Below, piece by piece: positions 1 through 8,071 of a stretch of DNA of 64,000 nucleotides. This stretch comes from CANIGN01 sp041391385 (GTDB taxonomy: Bacteria > Bdellovibrionota > UBA2428). Every line of letters begins with the position of its first letter. The stretch's first letter is position 1. The translations under genes were made by a program, and so were the position numbers. The stretch spans positions 124,001 through 188,000 of the forward strand of contig JAWKOD010000005.1 of NCBI GenBank assembly GCA_041391385.1. The letters are read 5' to 3'. The notes below the pieces were generated by a model. It did no database searches and was not told where the DNA came from. It was given only the letters and a program-made list of their open reading frames with translations.

Positions 1-60
1 AGCGTTTGGAGGGATACAGGAAAGGTCGTAGTGCTCGCCTCTGTCTTCTTGAATTTTAAT

Positions 61-1263
61 TCATACACAATAGAGAGTGAAGTAAGGAAAGTGTTTTTTG
101 CATACTTTGACGCCTTCAATAACGGCATCTGCAAAGTTCTCTGTGTTTGTAGCAATATCGGGTATGACGACCACTTTGCCGCCCCAAAACTTCCACACAG
201 CGCGAGAGTAGACAACGGTTCGATCGTGAATTTTGTTCCCATCCATAAACTCTGGACGATGAAATTCGGGGAAGAGTGCTTGCTTGCGTTTGAAAAGAAA
301 TAAAGCTTCTTTTAAGAGCCAGGGTCTAAGAAGATAGTGTATTCCCATCCTGATAGCGAAAATCATTTCAGAGTACCCGCGTACTTTTTTAAGATGCTTT
401 TTCTTAAACTCTGCCTCTGCTTCGTCTGAGTCAAAAGCTACAAGAAGGTTTATGGCTTTGTCATTTATTGTGAGAATGCCAAAGTAGTCAGCAGCTTTGT
501 CAAAGACCAGCTGTTGCATATCTTCAATGGCGGTGCGCATATCGCTGTAGAAGAAATAGCTCATGCGAATTGGGGTGTATTTGCGAACCTTGAGTGTAGC
601 TTCTGTGATAACTCCAAACTGGCCATATCCTAGAACAACTTTATTGAAGAGGTCCTTGTTGAGAGTTTTTGAACACTCGATGATTTCTCCTGTTGGGGTA
701 ACCACTTCGAGTGCTTCTACTTGATCAGCAGAGCAACCGCGAACGGGAGAGTTAATGTCGACTCCTCCCACGCCAATTGTGCCGCCTACGGAGGAAGTGA
801 AGTTAAGAGGAGCGGATTGATAGTCAAGGCCATAGGGGCGTAAGCCCTCTGCGAATGAATGCCAAAATATTCCAGCTTCTGTTCTTGCGAGAAGATTTTC
901 TTTATCGACGTTCTTGATGCGACTCATACCTGTCATATCTAAGAGTACTCCGCCATAGGCAATGGATTCACCTTCGGTGGTGAGGCCTCCACCACGAACA
1001 GTTACGGGAATTTTATGTTTTTGCGCTGCTTGAAGAAGCTTAGAAATTTGTTTTGCATTTTGTGCTCGCAAGACACCTGATGGAAGGCCATGTGCGAGAC
1101 CACCGGCGTCTGTAATAAAAACTGCACGTTTGGCTTTGTGGGTTTCAATCACGACCTCTTGAGCTAATAAGTCTTCAAGAAAGTTCTCCCAATTGTTATC
1201 TTTCCACCGTTGAGGATTTACAGGAAGGTCTCTAAGGCGTGTGACTTCTTGGGTGCTATCCAT
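61..1263 (-). CDS. FAD-linked oxidase / FAD-FMN-containing dehydrogenase
   Basis: A 400-residue protein with the layout of a PCMH-type FAD-binding domain. It has the ADP-binding loop PVTVRGGGLTTEG at about residues 86-98, a GGTIGVGG segment at about 160-167 and GYGQFGVIT at about 212-220, the pattern found in GlcD, cytokinin oxidase and aldonolactone oxidase relatives. The His used by many family members to bind FAD covalently (GxGHS-type loop) is replaced by GGGLT, so FAD is probably bound non-covalently. The C-terminal half resembles the cap domain of cytokinin-oxidase-type enzymes. The substrate cannot be inferred. The start ATG is odd: an AGGAG stretch abuts it with no spacer, so initiation may differ from a normal Shine-Dalgarno start. 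The left neighbour lies outside the window. Confidence 0.85.
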   Translation of the reverse strand: MDSTQEVTRLRDLPVNPQRWKDNNWENFLEDLLAQEVVIETHKAKRAVFITDAGGLAHGLPSGVLRAQNAKQISKLLQAAQKHKIPVTVRGGGLTTEGESIAYGGVLLDMTGMSRIKNVDKENLLARTEAGIFWHSFAEGLRPYGLDYQSAPLNFTSSVGGTIGVGGVDINSPVRGCSADQVEALEVVTPTGEIIECSKTLNKDLFNKVVLGYGQFGVITEATLKVRKYTPIRMSYFFYSDMRTAIEDMQQLVFDKAADYFGILTINDKAINLLVAFDSDEAEAEFKKKHLKKVRGYSEMIFAIRMGIHYLLRPWLLKEALFLFKRKQALFPEFHRPEFMDGNKIHDRTVVYSRAVWKFWGGKVVVIPDIATNTENFADAVIEGVKVCKKHFPYFTLYCV

Positions 1264-1423
1264 CTCCTAAATAAAAACGTAGTTTTGGAATAATGTCGAT
1301 CTGCTCTTTCTGGGGACTGAAGACAGTGCGTATTGTAAGAGTTTAAGCTGACAAGTTAAGTGTCTGAAAATATTGGCATTATTTTTGACGCACGTTGAGC
1401 ATTCATTCGTACGATAAGAAGGC

Positions 1424-2545
1424 GTGCTCAAGCAGCTAGTTTTAGTCTTTTTATTGTTCTTTAGCTTTAGGGGTGAAGCTTTAGTGTCTGGGTGCTTGAG
1501 AGCCGTTCGCAATGCTTTTGCTACTAAGCGCACATTTCAATTAGATGACTTTAAAAATGAATTAGCTATGCTGAGAAACGAATTTCCACGTCACGGGATA
1601 AGTATTCAAAAAAGACATAAGCGCTTTCTAGAACTCTATAATCTAGGGCGCTTTGATACCCCTGAAAAACTTTTGGCCGCTACGGCGCATTTTTTTGACA
1701 ACCATGAATTTAATTTGAGTGAATTGATCGATAAAAATTTAGATAAAATATTAATACAAAAGCGCTTGGACTTGTTAAAGGAGCCACTTTCTAAAAAAGG
1801 AGAAATCCGATTAAGCAATGAAGTTCCCAAGGATGAAGCTTCATATTACGATTGGCTTTCTCAAGTGATGAATATTTTTCATCACGCTGAGTTGCGAGAT
1901 ATAGCAATGAGCGTGTCCACTAATCCTTTAGCTAGCAATGGTGCTTTTGTAACTCGCTACAAAGCTCAAGTAGAAAATAAAATACAAGAAAGCGAAAATG
2001 CGTATAGGTCTTTTATTGCTCGCATAAGTCGCGTTGCTCCTGAGTTTAAGAATAAATTTCCGGAGTATGTACCCGAACAGGGATGGTTTCCTTACGTTGT
2101 ACGCTCAGCATATTATACAACTCTTTTAAGGCCTCCATGGACTGAGCTCTCAAAACGACCATTGAGTAGTGAAGATTCAGGGGTTCGTACAAATCATCAG
2201 CTCTATTGGCCTCGATGGGTTGTGCAGAATCAGGCACGCATTGGTCTTGTTCTGGGATCCACCGTTGGTACTTTGTTTGGAGCTTATGCGCTAACTTTGG
2301 ATGAAGAGGAACTTCGGGCGATAGCTATGGAGAATGCACCTGAGTTCGCTAAGATGCTCTTTAATCTTGATAAAGAAAAGATGAGTCAAGAGCACAATAA
2401 GTATTATGATAAGTTCTTAAAAGAGCGCAAGATTGAAATACAAAATAGATTAAGCGAAATGAAGAAGAGATCTCTTTCAGAAGACGAACGCAATGATAAA
2501 GAAAAGCTAGAAAATGAACTAAGAGAACTCAGTGAAGATCTCTAG
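1424..2545 (+). CDS. Exported hypothetical protein
   Basis: I do not recognise this 373-residue protein. It begins with GTG and a clear signal peptide (LVLVFLLFFSFRGEA region, residues 4-19). The mature part is mostly helical and charged, has one hydrophobic segment near residues 273-292 (IGLVLGSTVGTLFGAYALTL), and ends in a strongly charged Lys/Glu-rich coiled-coil-like tail (about 310-373). This suggests a periplasmic or inner-membrane-anchored protein with its tail on one side. It resembles the product at 30233-31342 in having a signal peptide, an early Cys/basic segment and a single mid-protein hydrophobic segment, but I cannot show homology. Its stop codon lies inside a long hairpin shared with the convergent gene downstream. 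Confidence 0.65.
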   Translation: MLKQLVLVFLLFFSFRGEALVSGCLRAVRNAFATKRTFQLDDFKNELAMLRNEFPRHGISIQKRHKRFLELYNLGRFDTPEKLLAATAHFFDNHEFNLSELIDKNLDKILIQKRLDLLKEPLSKKGEIRLSNEVPKDEASYYDWLSQVMNIFHHAELRDIAMSVSTNPLASNGAFVTRYKAQVENKIQESENAYRSFIARISRVAPEFKNKFPEYVPEQGWFPYVVRSAYYTTLLRPPWTELSKRPLSSEDSGVRTNHQLYWPRWVVQNQARIGLVLGSTVGTLFGAYALTLDEEELRAIAMENAPEFAKMLFNLDKEKMSQEHNKYYDKFLKERKIEIQNRLSEMKKRSLSEDERNDKEKLENELRELSEDL

Positions 2546-2569
2546 AGTTAGAGGTCTTCACTGAGTTCT
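2524..2569. terminator. Long bidirectional hairpin between convergent genes
   Basis: Arms 2524-2544 and 2549-2569 form a 21-bp stem with a single mismatch (or G-U pair) and a 4-base loop. It overlaps the stop codon of the plus-strand gene and sits 25 bases before the 3' end of the convergent minus-strand gene. There is no clear T-tract, so it may work as a bidirectional terminator or as an RNA 3'-end stabiliser. Confidence 0.5.
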
Positions 2570-2593
2570 GCGTAAGTAAGGTAGATTCTTCAA

Positions 2594-3502
2594 CTACTGA
2601 GTTAGCTTAAGCTGTAGGGCTTCTGCTTGTAACTCAAGAGGAGCATCTTTAGATCCAATTTGACCATTGAGTACAACCATTGTTGCATCTCCAATGATGA
2701 CATCATCCAAAAACGATTGAATTGTTTTTCCAGCCATTGAAAGTGAGCCACTTCCTACGGTTTTTAAGCTCTCGAAGCTTTGAGCAGAGGCTTCTTTGAA
2801 GTTTTTGTTCTTCCAGGCATCAAGTGATTTTTTAGCTTCGTCGCCTAAAAGAGAAAGGCCTGAATTAGCTACAAAATTATCACCGTTTACAAGAGAGTAA
2901 ATGCCTACGTTGAGGCGAATACGGTTAAGTAAAAATACAGGGATAGCTCCCTCGCCTGCTAATCCTAAATACCAGCCCGACATGTCGAGAGTACGCTTCA
3001 TCTTGGGGGTTCCGTCTTTATTGTTGTGGGCAAAAATAAGAACAATTCCAAATTGACCTTGTATGCCAGCTTCAAAAGCTTTGTCAGTTCTTTTGGCAGT
3101 AAGGTTGGCTCCGATTAAGCTCGCACCTTTAACGTCAAGTGATTTAGCGCCGGAATCGTCTTTGTTTATAGTGAAAATCGGACCAAAAATTGCCTGACCA
3201 CCGATACCTAAAATTGTTTTTTTCTTTCCTGTTTGAACACTTAAAAATTGAACTCCACCATCGACTCCACCCATGATGCCGATAGCATAAAGAGGTGTTT
3301 GGGTGTTATCTAAGATGACGTTAGTCGCGTCTCCTAGTTCTTCTAAGTACTTTTGCGTTTCAGGGTCTGCTTTTTCTTTAAGCTGCTCAATAACCGCTTT
3401 TAAGCGTATTTTTGCTTGAGAAGCGTTCATACCGCTAACTTCTCCAGCAGTTGATATAAGACTAAGGCCCATACCTAAAGCCAAAATGAGTGATTTTTTC
3501 AT
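2594..3502 (-). CDS. Exported hypothetical protein
   Basis: A 302-residue protein with a signal peptide (KKSLILALGMGLSLISTAG, residues 2-20) and no transmembrane segment afterwards. The middle is rich in Gly and alternating hydrophobic residues (for example IGIMGGVDGGVQFL and ILGIGGQAIFGPIFTI), a texture typical of beta-structured periplasmic or outer-membrane proteins. I recognise no family. It is convergent with the exported hypothetical at 1424-2545 and shares its hairpin. Upstream are about 180 bases free of genes, which should hold its own promoter, so it is probably monocistronic. Confidence 0.65.
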   Translation of the reverse strand: MKKSLILALGMGLSLISTAGEVSGMNASQAKIRLKAVIEQLKEKADPETQKYLEELGDATNVILDNTQTPLYAIGIMGGVDGGVQFLSVQTGKKKTILGIGGQAIFGPIFTINKDDSGAKSLDVKGASLIGANLTAKRTDKAFEAGIQGQFGIVLIFAHNNKDGTPKMKRTLDMSGWYLGLAGEGAIPVFLLNRIRLNVGIYSLVNGDNFVANSGLSLLGDEAKKSLDAWKNKNFKEASAQSFESLKTVGSGSLSMAGKTIQSFLDDVIIGDATMVVLNGQIGSKDAPLELQAEALQLKLTQ

Positions 3503-3681
3503 GCGAATACAATCTCCATAGGGGGTGTGTTTTGCAAAGAGCGTACCTGTATTGGAAGCCTTCTAAATGCGCTATTTGCGGTATTTAGCTCGCTTGTTTC
3601 TAGTGAGGAGCGCTTAAGGCTTCTCAGTGTCTAGGATTTTTACAGCTTGAAAGGCATTGCTGCTTTTGTCATTCTTCCAGT

Positions 3682-4521
3682 GTGCAAGATTCTATATTTG
3701 AGGTTGTCACTACCACTACGGGAGCTACTTCTATTCGCAATAAACGACTCAACGAGACGATGCACAATCCTGTGGGCCCATGGCTTGAAGCGAATTCACT
3801 CTATATTGAACAATCTTCATTGAGAGAACGACTCTCAAGTAACTTGAATCAAGAACTTGTTATCTTTGATGTGGGGCTAGGGGCTGCCGCAAACTCTCTT
3901 GCCGCTATTCATTGTGCACGCTCTTTGAAAAAACACAGGCCATTGAGAATTGTAAGTTTTGAACGCGATTTGGATTTACTTCGCTTTGCCTTAGAGAAGT
4001 CCAAGAATTTTGAGCATTTTTATGGATATGAAGGGGCTATTGAGTCTTTGCTCAAAAATAGCGTTTGGAATTCAGATTATATTACGTGGGAGTTAAGGCA
4101 TGGGGATTTTGTATCTCTCATTGAAAAGGAATCGCAATTAGCTGATATTGTTTTTTATGATCCTTATTCACCTAACGTAAATACAGAAATGTGGACATTG
4201 TCTCTTTTTCAAAAACTTAAGCAGAAGTGTCGGGTCTCAGAAGAAGGCGCGCTTCTTTTGACTTATAGTAAGGCAACACCGGTTAGAGTGGCTTTGTTGT
4301 GCTCAGGTTTTTATGTAGGCGCGGGTTGTGGCACGGGCGAAAAAGATGAGACAACGATTGCTGCCACCAAAAAGGATTTACTCGCAAATCCTTTTTCGGA
4401 TCGTTGGTTTACTCGATGGAAGAATTCCAGTGTTCCCTATCCTTTGGGTACCGTAGAGGCTGAGCAGGCGCTGATACGAGAAATGATTTGCGCACATGAG
4501 CAGTTTCAAGATTTAGCTTAA
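3682..4521 (+). CDS. MnmC-like SAM-dependent methyltransferase
   Basis: A 279-residue protein resembling the methyltransferase domain of MnmC (DUF752/Methyltransf_30), which makes 5-methylaminomethyl-uridine in the wobble position of tRNAs. The SAM-binding signature DVGLGAAANS is at residues 63-72, an acidic SAM-ribose residue is in SFERD (about 92-96), and the family's second motif appears as IVFYDPYSPNVNTEMW (about 156-171). The FAD oxidase half of bifunctional MnmC is absent, as in many bacteria with a stand-alone domain. It starts at GTG 3682, and no closer ATG gives a full domain. The membrane protein gene follows after 17 bases, so the two are probably cotranscribed. An identification based on motifs only. 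Confidence 0.75.
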   Translation: MQDSIFEVVTTTTGATSIRNKRLNETMHNPVGPWLEANSLYIEQSSLRERLSSNLNQELVIFDVGLGAAANSLAAIHCARSLKKHRPLRIVSFERDLDLLRFALEKSKNFEHFYGYEGAIESLLKNSVWNSDYITWELRHGDFVSLIEKESQLADIVFYDPYSPNVNTEMWTLSLFQKLKQKCRVSEEGALLLTYSKATPVRVALLCSGFYVGAGCGTGEKDETTIAATKKDLLANPFSDRWFTRWKNSSVPYPLGTVEAEQALIREMICAHEQFQDLA

Positions 4522-4538
4522 AGTTGTAATACGTGTTC

Positions 4539-4868
4539 ATGATGTTTTTTCTTAAAACTCTTATTTCTGGTTTACTTGTTGCAGGTGCTTCTACTTTGGC
4601 AAGAAAGTATCCGGGGCCTGCAGGCATCATGATCGCACTTCCAATAACGACATTTTTAACAATGGCATGGATGGGCTTTGAGGGAGTGCGCTCTCAGGAG
4701 ATGGCTACTTTTCTACAAAGTGTCGGTTGGATTACAGCATCTGGCTTAGGTTTGTTTTTTCTAACTCCATGGCTTATTCGTTTGGGGTGGGGCTTTTGGC
4801 CTGCTTTTTCGTTAGGCTTTCTGTCTTTAGTCCTTGGAACTTGGGTTGCTTATAAGTTTGCAGCTTAA
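4539..4868 (+). CDS. Small membrane protein, DUF3147-like
   Basis: About 109 residues with three to four hydrophobic segments. The N-terminal pattern (a transmembrane helix followed by LARKYPGPAGIMIALPITTFL) is typical of DUF3147 inner-membrane proteins, whose function is unknown. Three in-frame starts are clustered (GTG 4533, ATG 4539, ATG 4542), and I chose the first ATG. It lies 17 bases after the MnmC-like gene. Its TAA stop interleaves with the TAA stop of the convergent dipeptidase gene, so the two messages overlap by a few bases. Confidence 0.7.
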   Translation: MMFFLKTLISGLLVAGASTLARKYPGPAGIMIALPITTFLTMAWMGFEGVRSQEMATFLQSVGWITASGLGLFFLTPWLIRLGWGFWPAFSLGFLSLVLGTWVAYKFAA

Positions 4869-6538
4869 GGGGTTATTTGATTTTCAGAAATTATACTTTG
4901 AAGAGTGTCATCTAAGAGTCGAATCGTCTGAGCCAAGGGCACTAGGGGCATGGCTTCACTTTCTTCATGAGGATTTGAGACTTCAGCGCCTATAACAACG
5001 ATATCCATGTCGGGGTACATTTGCGCGAGTATGCTTGCTTCCACACCACCGTCAGCAACTGTGATATTGAGGGGGAGTCCCTGCTGCTGTGCATTTTGCG
5101 AAACTAGCTGCGTGATGTGGCTAGAACTTTGCGGCTGCCATGGAGGGCTATATCCCAAAGTGTTAAAGTCGTGCTGGGGAAGTCCATCGGTCATTTTATC
5201 TTTAACTAAATTCATAAAACGGAAGTAGCTATTGGTTTCAAAAAAACGAGGCATAAAGGCACATCTAAGGCCAGTATCGTCAATTGCGATAAAAGCAGTG
5301 TTAGAAGAAAAGCGCCAGTCACGAATATTGCGGGGCCAGTTCGTATTGCTGTTTCGTATAGAGCCATCTGGAATTGAGTCGATAGTGAGAAGGGCGTTTT
5401 TAAGTTCACTCCAATTGAGTACTGAAGTCGGAGTGCTTTTATTGTTTTGAAGAACGAAGCTGAATTTTTTAAAGCTTTCGATTCCCCTGTATTGCGATCT
5501 TAATTTTGCTTCAAATTTGAAAAGAACTTCTTTAAGTTTTTTTACTTGTTCGGGTGCAAGAGCAATATCAATTGAAAATTTATTAGGTATGGCATTAAAG
5601 GTTCCTTCGGTTCCGGCATTTAAAGAAACGATATTGAGCTCGGGGAGTGCTTCCTTGATGAGGAGCGCTAACTGAGTTGCTTCATGGGTGGCATTGGCTC
5701 TTCCCAAGCCAATTTTCATTCCAGAGTGTCCACCCTCTAAACCACTTAATTTTATGGAGTAAGCTTTTTGTCCCGGGGCAACTGCTTCGCGCTTTATTGG
5801 TTTTGTGTTGACGGTCAATCGCGCGGCTCCTATCGATCCTATGAGAGCTTCGTGTACAGCTCCAGAATCAAGTGAAATCGCTATGCGAGACTCAATAGAA
5901 AATCCCAATTGAGTAGCGCCAATAAGGCCAGTCTCTTCTTCGACTGTAAAAAGGAGTTCAAGTCGAGGATGCGGCAGTTCCGGGTTTCGCATGTATTCCA
6001 TCATGATGGCCACACCACTCCCGTTATCTGCACCAATGGTGTTGTGTTGATCTTTGGATTGAATGCTTCCACTTTTCCATTCGAGTGGCATGACTCCGCT
6101 ATTGGATTGGTAAAATGCAAGGGCGTCTTTCAGAGTGTCTATGCCTTTAACTTTCGGTACGATGTCCAGGTGTGATTGAATTAAAACAGAGGGAATACTC
6201 TCTCCGCCCTTAATATTAGAAGGGACGATTATAAGTAGATTGCCAGCGTCATCGGTTGAGTGTTCGAAGCCTTTTGCATGAGCTTCTTGAATTAGAAAAG
6301 CGCGCACTTCAGCTTCGTGCTCAGAGGGGCGACTTATTTTTGATATTTCTACAAAGTTAGCAAGAACATCAGAGGTGTTGGGGTGAATAGCGTCTGCATC
6401 TTCAAGAGCTTCAATCGGAAGCGAGTGAATGTCTCTTTGTAGGGAGGCGTAGCAATCTGCATGCGTAAGTGGCGCTGCCAAGGAAAGAAGGAAAGGGGCT
6501 AAAAATTTAAGTAATATTCGCTGCAGGGAGTGTCTCAA
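4865..6538 (-). CDS. M20-family dipeptidase (PepD-like), exported
   Basis: A 557-residue M20 metallopeptidase close to PepD (cytosol non-specific / aminoacyl-histidine dipeptidase). The metal and catalytic motifs are complete: SHLDIVP with H123 and D125, GADNG with the bridging Asp at 171, the catalytic/metal Glu pair in VEEETG (about 199-204), and a C-terminal NPHEESE His. Known PepD enzymes are cytosolic and about 485 residues. This one carries a clear N-terminal signal peptide (LLKFLAPFLLSLAAPLTHADC, cleavage near residue 28) and is therefore probably periplasmic, which would suit scavenging of dipeptides or peptidoglycan-derived peptides. It is transcribed away from aqpS and converges with the DUF3147-like gene. 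Confidence 0.88.
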   Translation of the reverse strand: MRHSLQRILLKFLAPFLLSLAAPLTHADCYASLQRDIHSLPIEALEDADAIHPNTSDVLANFVEISKISRPSEHEAEVRAFLIQEAHAKGFEHSTDDAGNLLIIVPSNIKGGESIPSVLIQSHLDIVPKVKGIDTLKDALAFYQSNSGVMPLEWKSGSIQSKDQHNTIGADNGSGVAIMMEYMRNPELPHPRLELLFTVEEETGLIGATQLGFSIESRIAISLDSGAVHEALIGSIGAARLTVNTKPIKREAVAPGQKAYSIKLSGLEGGHSGMKIGLGRANATHEATQLALLIKEALPELNIVSLNAGTEGTFNAIPNKFSIDIALAPEQVKKLKEVLFKFEAKLRSQYRGIESFKKFSFVLQNNKSTPTSVLNWSELKNALLTIDSIPDGSIRNSNTNWPRNIRDWRFSSNTAFIAIDDTGLRCAFMPRFFETNSYFRFMNLVKDKMTDGLPQHDFNTLGYSPPWQPQSSSHITQLVSQNAQQQGLPLNITVADGGVEASILAQMYPDMDIVVIGAEVSNPHEESEAMPLVPLAQTIRLLDDTLQSIISENQITP

Positions 6539-6583
6539 AACAAGGTTACTTTAGGGTTTTAGACGCTCTGAGTCAACGATTTT

Positions 6584-6607
6584 AGCTCTCCCTGCAAGAG
6601 CTTTTTT
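6584..6607 (+). terminator. Weak hairpin with T-run in the aqpS leader
   Basis: AGCTC (6584-6588) and GAGCT (6598-6602) form a 5-bp stem followed by TTTTT on the plus strand. No plus-strand gene ends here, so if real it would be an attenuator in the leader of the aqpS-arsC unit rather than a 3' terminator. The stem is short. Confidence 0.2.
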
Positions 6608-6661
6608 CAATCCCTTGGGAGCTTGTTGGGAGTGGCCCATTGAATTAGCTTTTGCCTGGTT

Positions 6662-7327
6662 ATGACGTTTAAGCTTCGAAAGAAATTACTGGCTGAATTC
6701 ATGGGGACTGCCTTTTTACTCGCTATCGTAGTGGGCTCTGGAATTATGGGCGATCAGCTCTCCGGGGGGAATGTGGCCATAGCCCTTTTGGCGAATTCAC
6801 TTGCGACGGGAGCAGGACTTGCGGTTCTTATCTTGATGTTTGGTGCCATCTCGGGAGCTCACTTTAATCCTGTCGTGACTTTAGTTGAGAGTTTAAGGGG
6901 ACATCTTAGTAAACGAGTCGCGGGACTCTATGTATTGGCTCAAGGACTAGGGGCCTTTGTTGGGGTCTTGGTGGCCCACCTTATGTTTAATCAAAGTGCT
7001 TATTCGCTTTCCTTACACGAGCGTGCAGGCCCTTCTCAGTGGTTGAGTGAATTTGTTGCAACTTTTGGGCTTATTGCAGTTATCCGGGCGGTCTCAAAAT
7101 ATCGAAACTCAGATGTGCCTTATGCTGTCGGAGCTTATATTGCTTCAGCTTATTGGTTCACGTCCTCTACTTCTTTTGCCAATCCTGCTGTGACTCTTGC
7201 GAGAGCATTTACTTCAACCTTTGCGGGAATTCGACCCGCTGATGTTTTAGCTTTTTGTGTGTTTCAGATATTGGGCGCGGTCGCTGCTGATTATGTATTC
7301 AGGGGCTTAGAAAAAACCAATGATTAA
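6662..7327 (+). CDS. aqpS: MIP-family channel, AqpS-like (arsenite efflux aquaglyceroporin)
   Basis: A 221-residue major intrinsic protein with six predicted membrane helices and both pore motifs: NPV at residues 69-71 (in place of the usual NPA) and NPA at 174-176. The opening segment (GSGIMGDQLSGGN, about 25-37) is typical of the AqpS subgroup, which sits beside arsenate reductase genes and lets As(III) leave the cell down its gradient after ArsC reduces As(V). The arsC gene overlaps its last 8 bases, which supports this role. No arsR or arsB is adjacent, and a T-tailed hairpin lies in the leader. Assignment to AqpS rests on sequence style plus context. Confidence 0.85.
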   Translation: MTFKLRKKLLAEFMGTAFLLAIVVGSGIMGDQLSGGNVAIALLANSLATGAGLAVLILMFGAISGAHFNPVVTLVESLRGHLSKRVAGLYVLAQGLGAFVGVLVAHLMFNQSAYSLSLHERAGPSQWLSEFVATFGLIAVIRAVSKYRNSDVPYAVGAYIASAYWFTSSTSFANPAVTLARAFTSTFAGIRPADVLAFCVFQILGAVAADYVFRGLEKTND

Positions 7328-7754
7328 AATTTTATTTATGTGTGTCGCTAATTCGGCTCGAAGCCAAATGGCAGAGGGCTTAGCTCGAAAAATTTTAGGA
7401 CCAGATTTTTGGATTGAGAGTGCAGGGTCAGAGCCAAAGTCTGTGAATTCCTTTGCTGTGGAGGTTCTTCAAGAAGTCGGTATAGACATTACTCAACATT
7501 TTTCAAAAAGTTTTGATCAGTTAGATCCTAGTTTTAAGGCTGACCTTAATTACGTTATTACACTTTGTGCGGAAGAAGTGTGTCCCGTGGTCGCTTCAAA
7601 AAGTGCGACAAGGTTGCATTGGCCTCACAAGGATCCCGCGAGTAATGAGTCCGCTGAAGTGCAACTTGCTAATTTTAGAGTAGTCAGAGATCAGATCACT
7701 CAAGCCATTGAAGAATTTAAAGTAAAAACTTTTTCAGCTACCCAAAGTTATTAG
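7320..7754 (+). CDS. arsC: Arsenate reductase, thioredoxin-coupled LMW-phosphatase type
   Basis: A 144-residue protein of the low-molecular-weight protein tyrosine phosphatase fold. The P-loop CX5R is C8-R14 (CVANSARS). The two further cysteines of the arsenate reductase relay are C83 and C88 (TLCAEEVCPV), matching the C82/C89 pair of the thioredoxin-type enzymes, and the general-acid Asp is in HWPHKDP (about 105). It reduces As(V) to As(III), handing electrons on to thioredoxin. It starts inside the 3' end of aqpS (8-base overlap), which indicates translational coupling. Its stop codon lies within a hairpin. Confidence 0.9.
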   Translation: MIKILFMCVANSARSQMAEGLARKILGPDFWIESAGSEPKSVNSFAVEVLQEVGIDITQHFSKSFDQLDPSFKADLNYVITLCAEEVCPVVASKSATRLHWPHKDPASNESAEVQLANFRVVRDQITQAIEEFKVKTFSATQSY

Positions 7755-7771
7755 AATCAATGGGTAGCTGA
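7734..7771. terminator. Hairpin at the end of arsC
   Basis: TCAGCTACCCA (7734-7744) is perfectly complementary to TGGGTAGCTGA (7761-7771), giving an 11-bp stem with a 16-base loop that contains the arsC stop codon. It lies between convergent coding regions and could stop transcription from both sides. Confidence 0.5.
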
Positions 7772-7780
7772 ATATTTAAT

Positions 7781-8071
7781 TTATATTGAATATTTGTAAG
7801 TACACTTAAGCTCGATAGCTTCGTCACCGATATTGTAGGGGTAATCTCTTTCCTCTCCATTCTCTGGAGCACCAACTTTTCGGGGATTGAATCCACTTAG
7901 TTTTGCCCTAAAAGTTGCTTTGCGAGAGTTGTTAGCGGTGCTTATCTCGACTGTGTCGGGTATGGCATAAAGTGTGTTTCCTTTTAAGTCTTTGTAGCTA
8001 AAATGGAATACGTATTGGGGAACATTCTTCTTTTGCTCTCTGCTAAATTTGGAAATTCTTCCCAGTAAGCA
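7781..8071 (-). pseudogene. Start-less coding remnant overlapping the methyltransferase 3' end
   Basis: On the minus strand a frame is open from 8071 to a TAA at 7781-7783 (about 96 codons) and reads protein-like sequence, for example VEISTANNSRKATFRAKL and IELKCTYKYSI. It has no ATG, GTG or TTG start. Its upstream part lies inside the last 90 bases of the methyltransferase gene in another frame. The non-overlapping part (7781-7983) has coding-like composition. I infer the 3' end of an older gene whose 5' part was replaced when the methyltransferase gene arrived, or a gene fused by frameshift. I do not recognise the family. Confidence 0.35.

Noticed and set aside
31..303. A 90-codon plus-strand frame at the left edge
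   Set aside because: It lies fully under the FAD oxidase gene and looks like its reverse-frame shadow.
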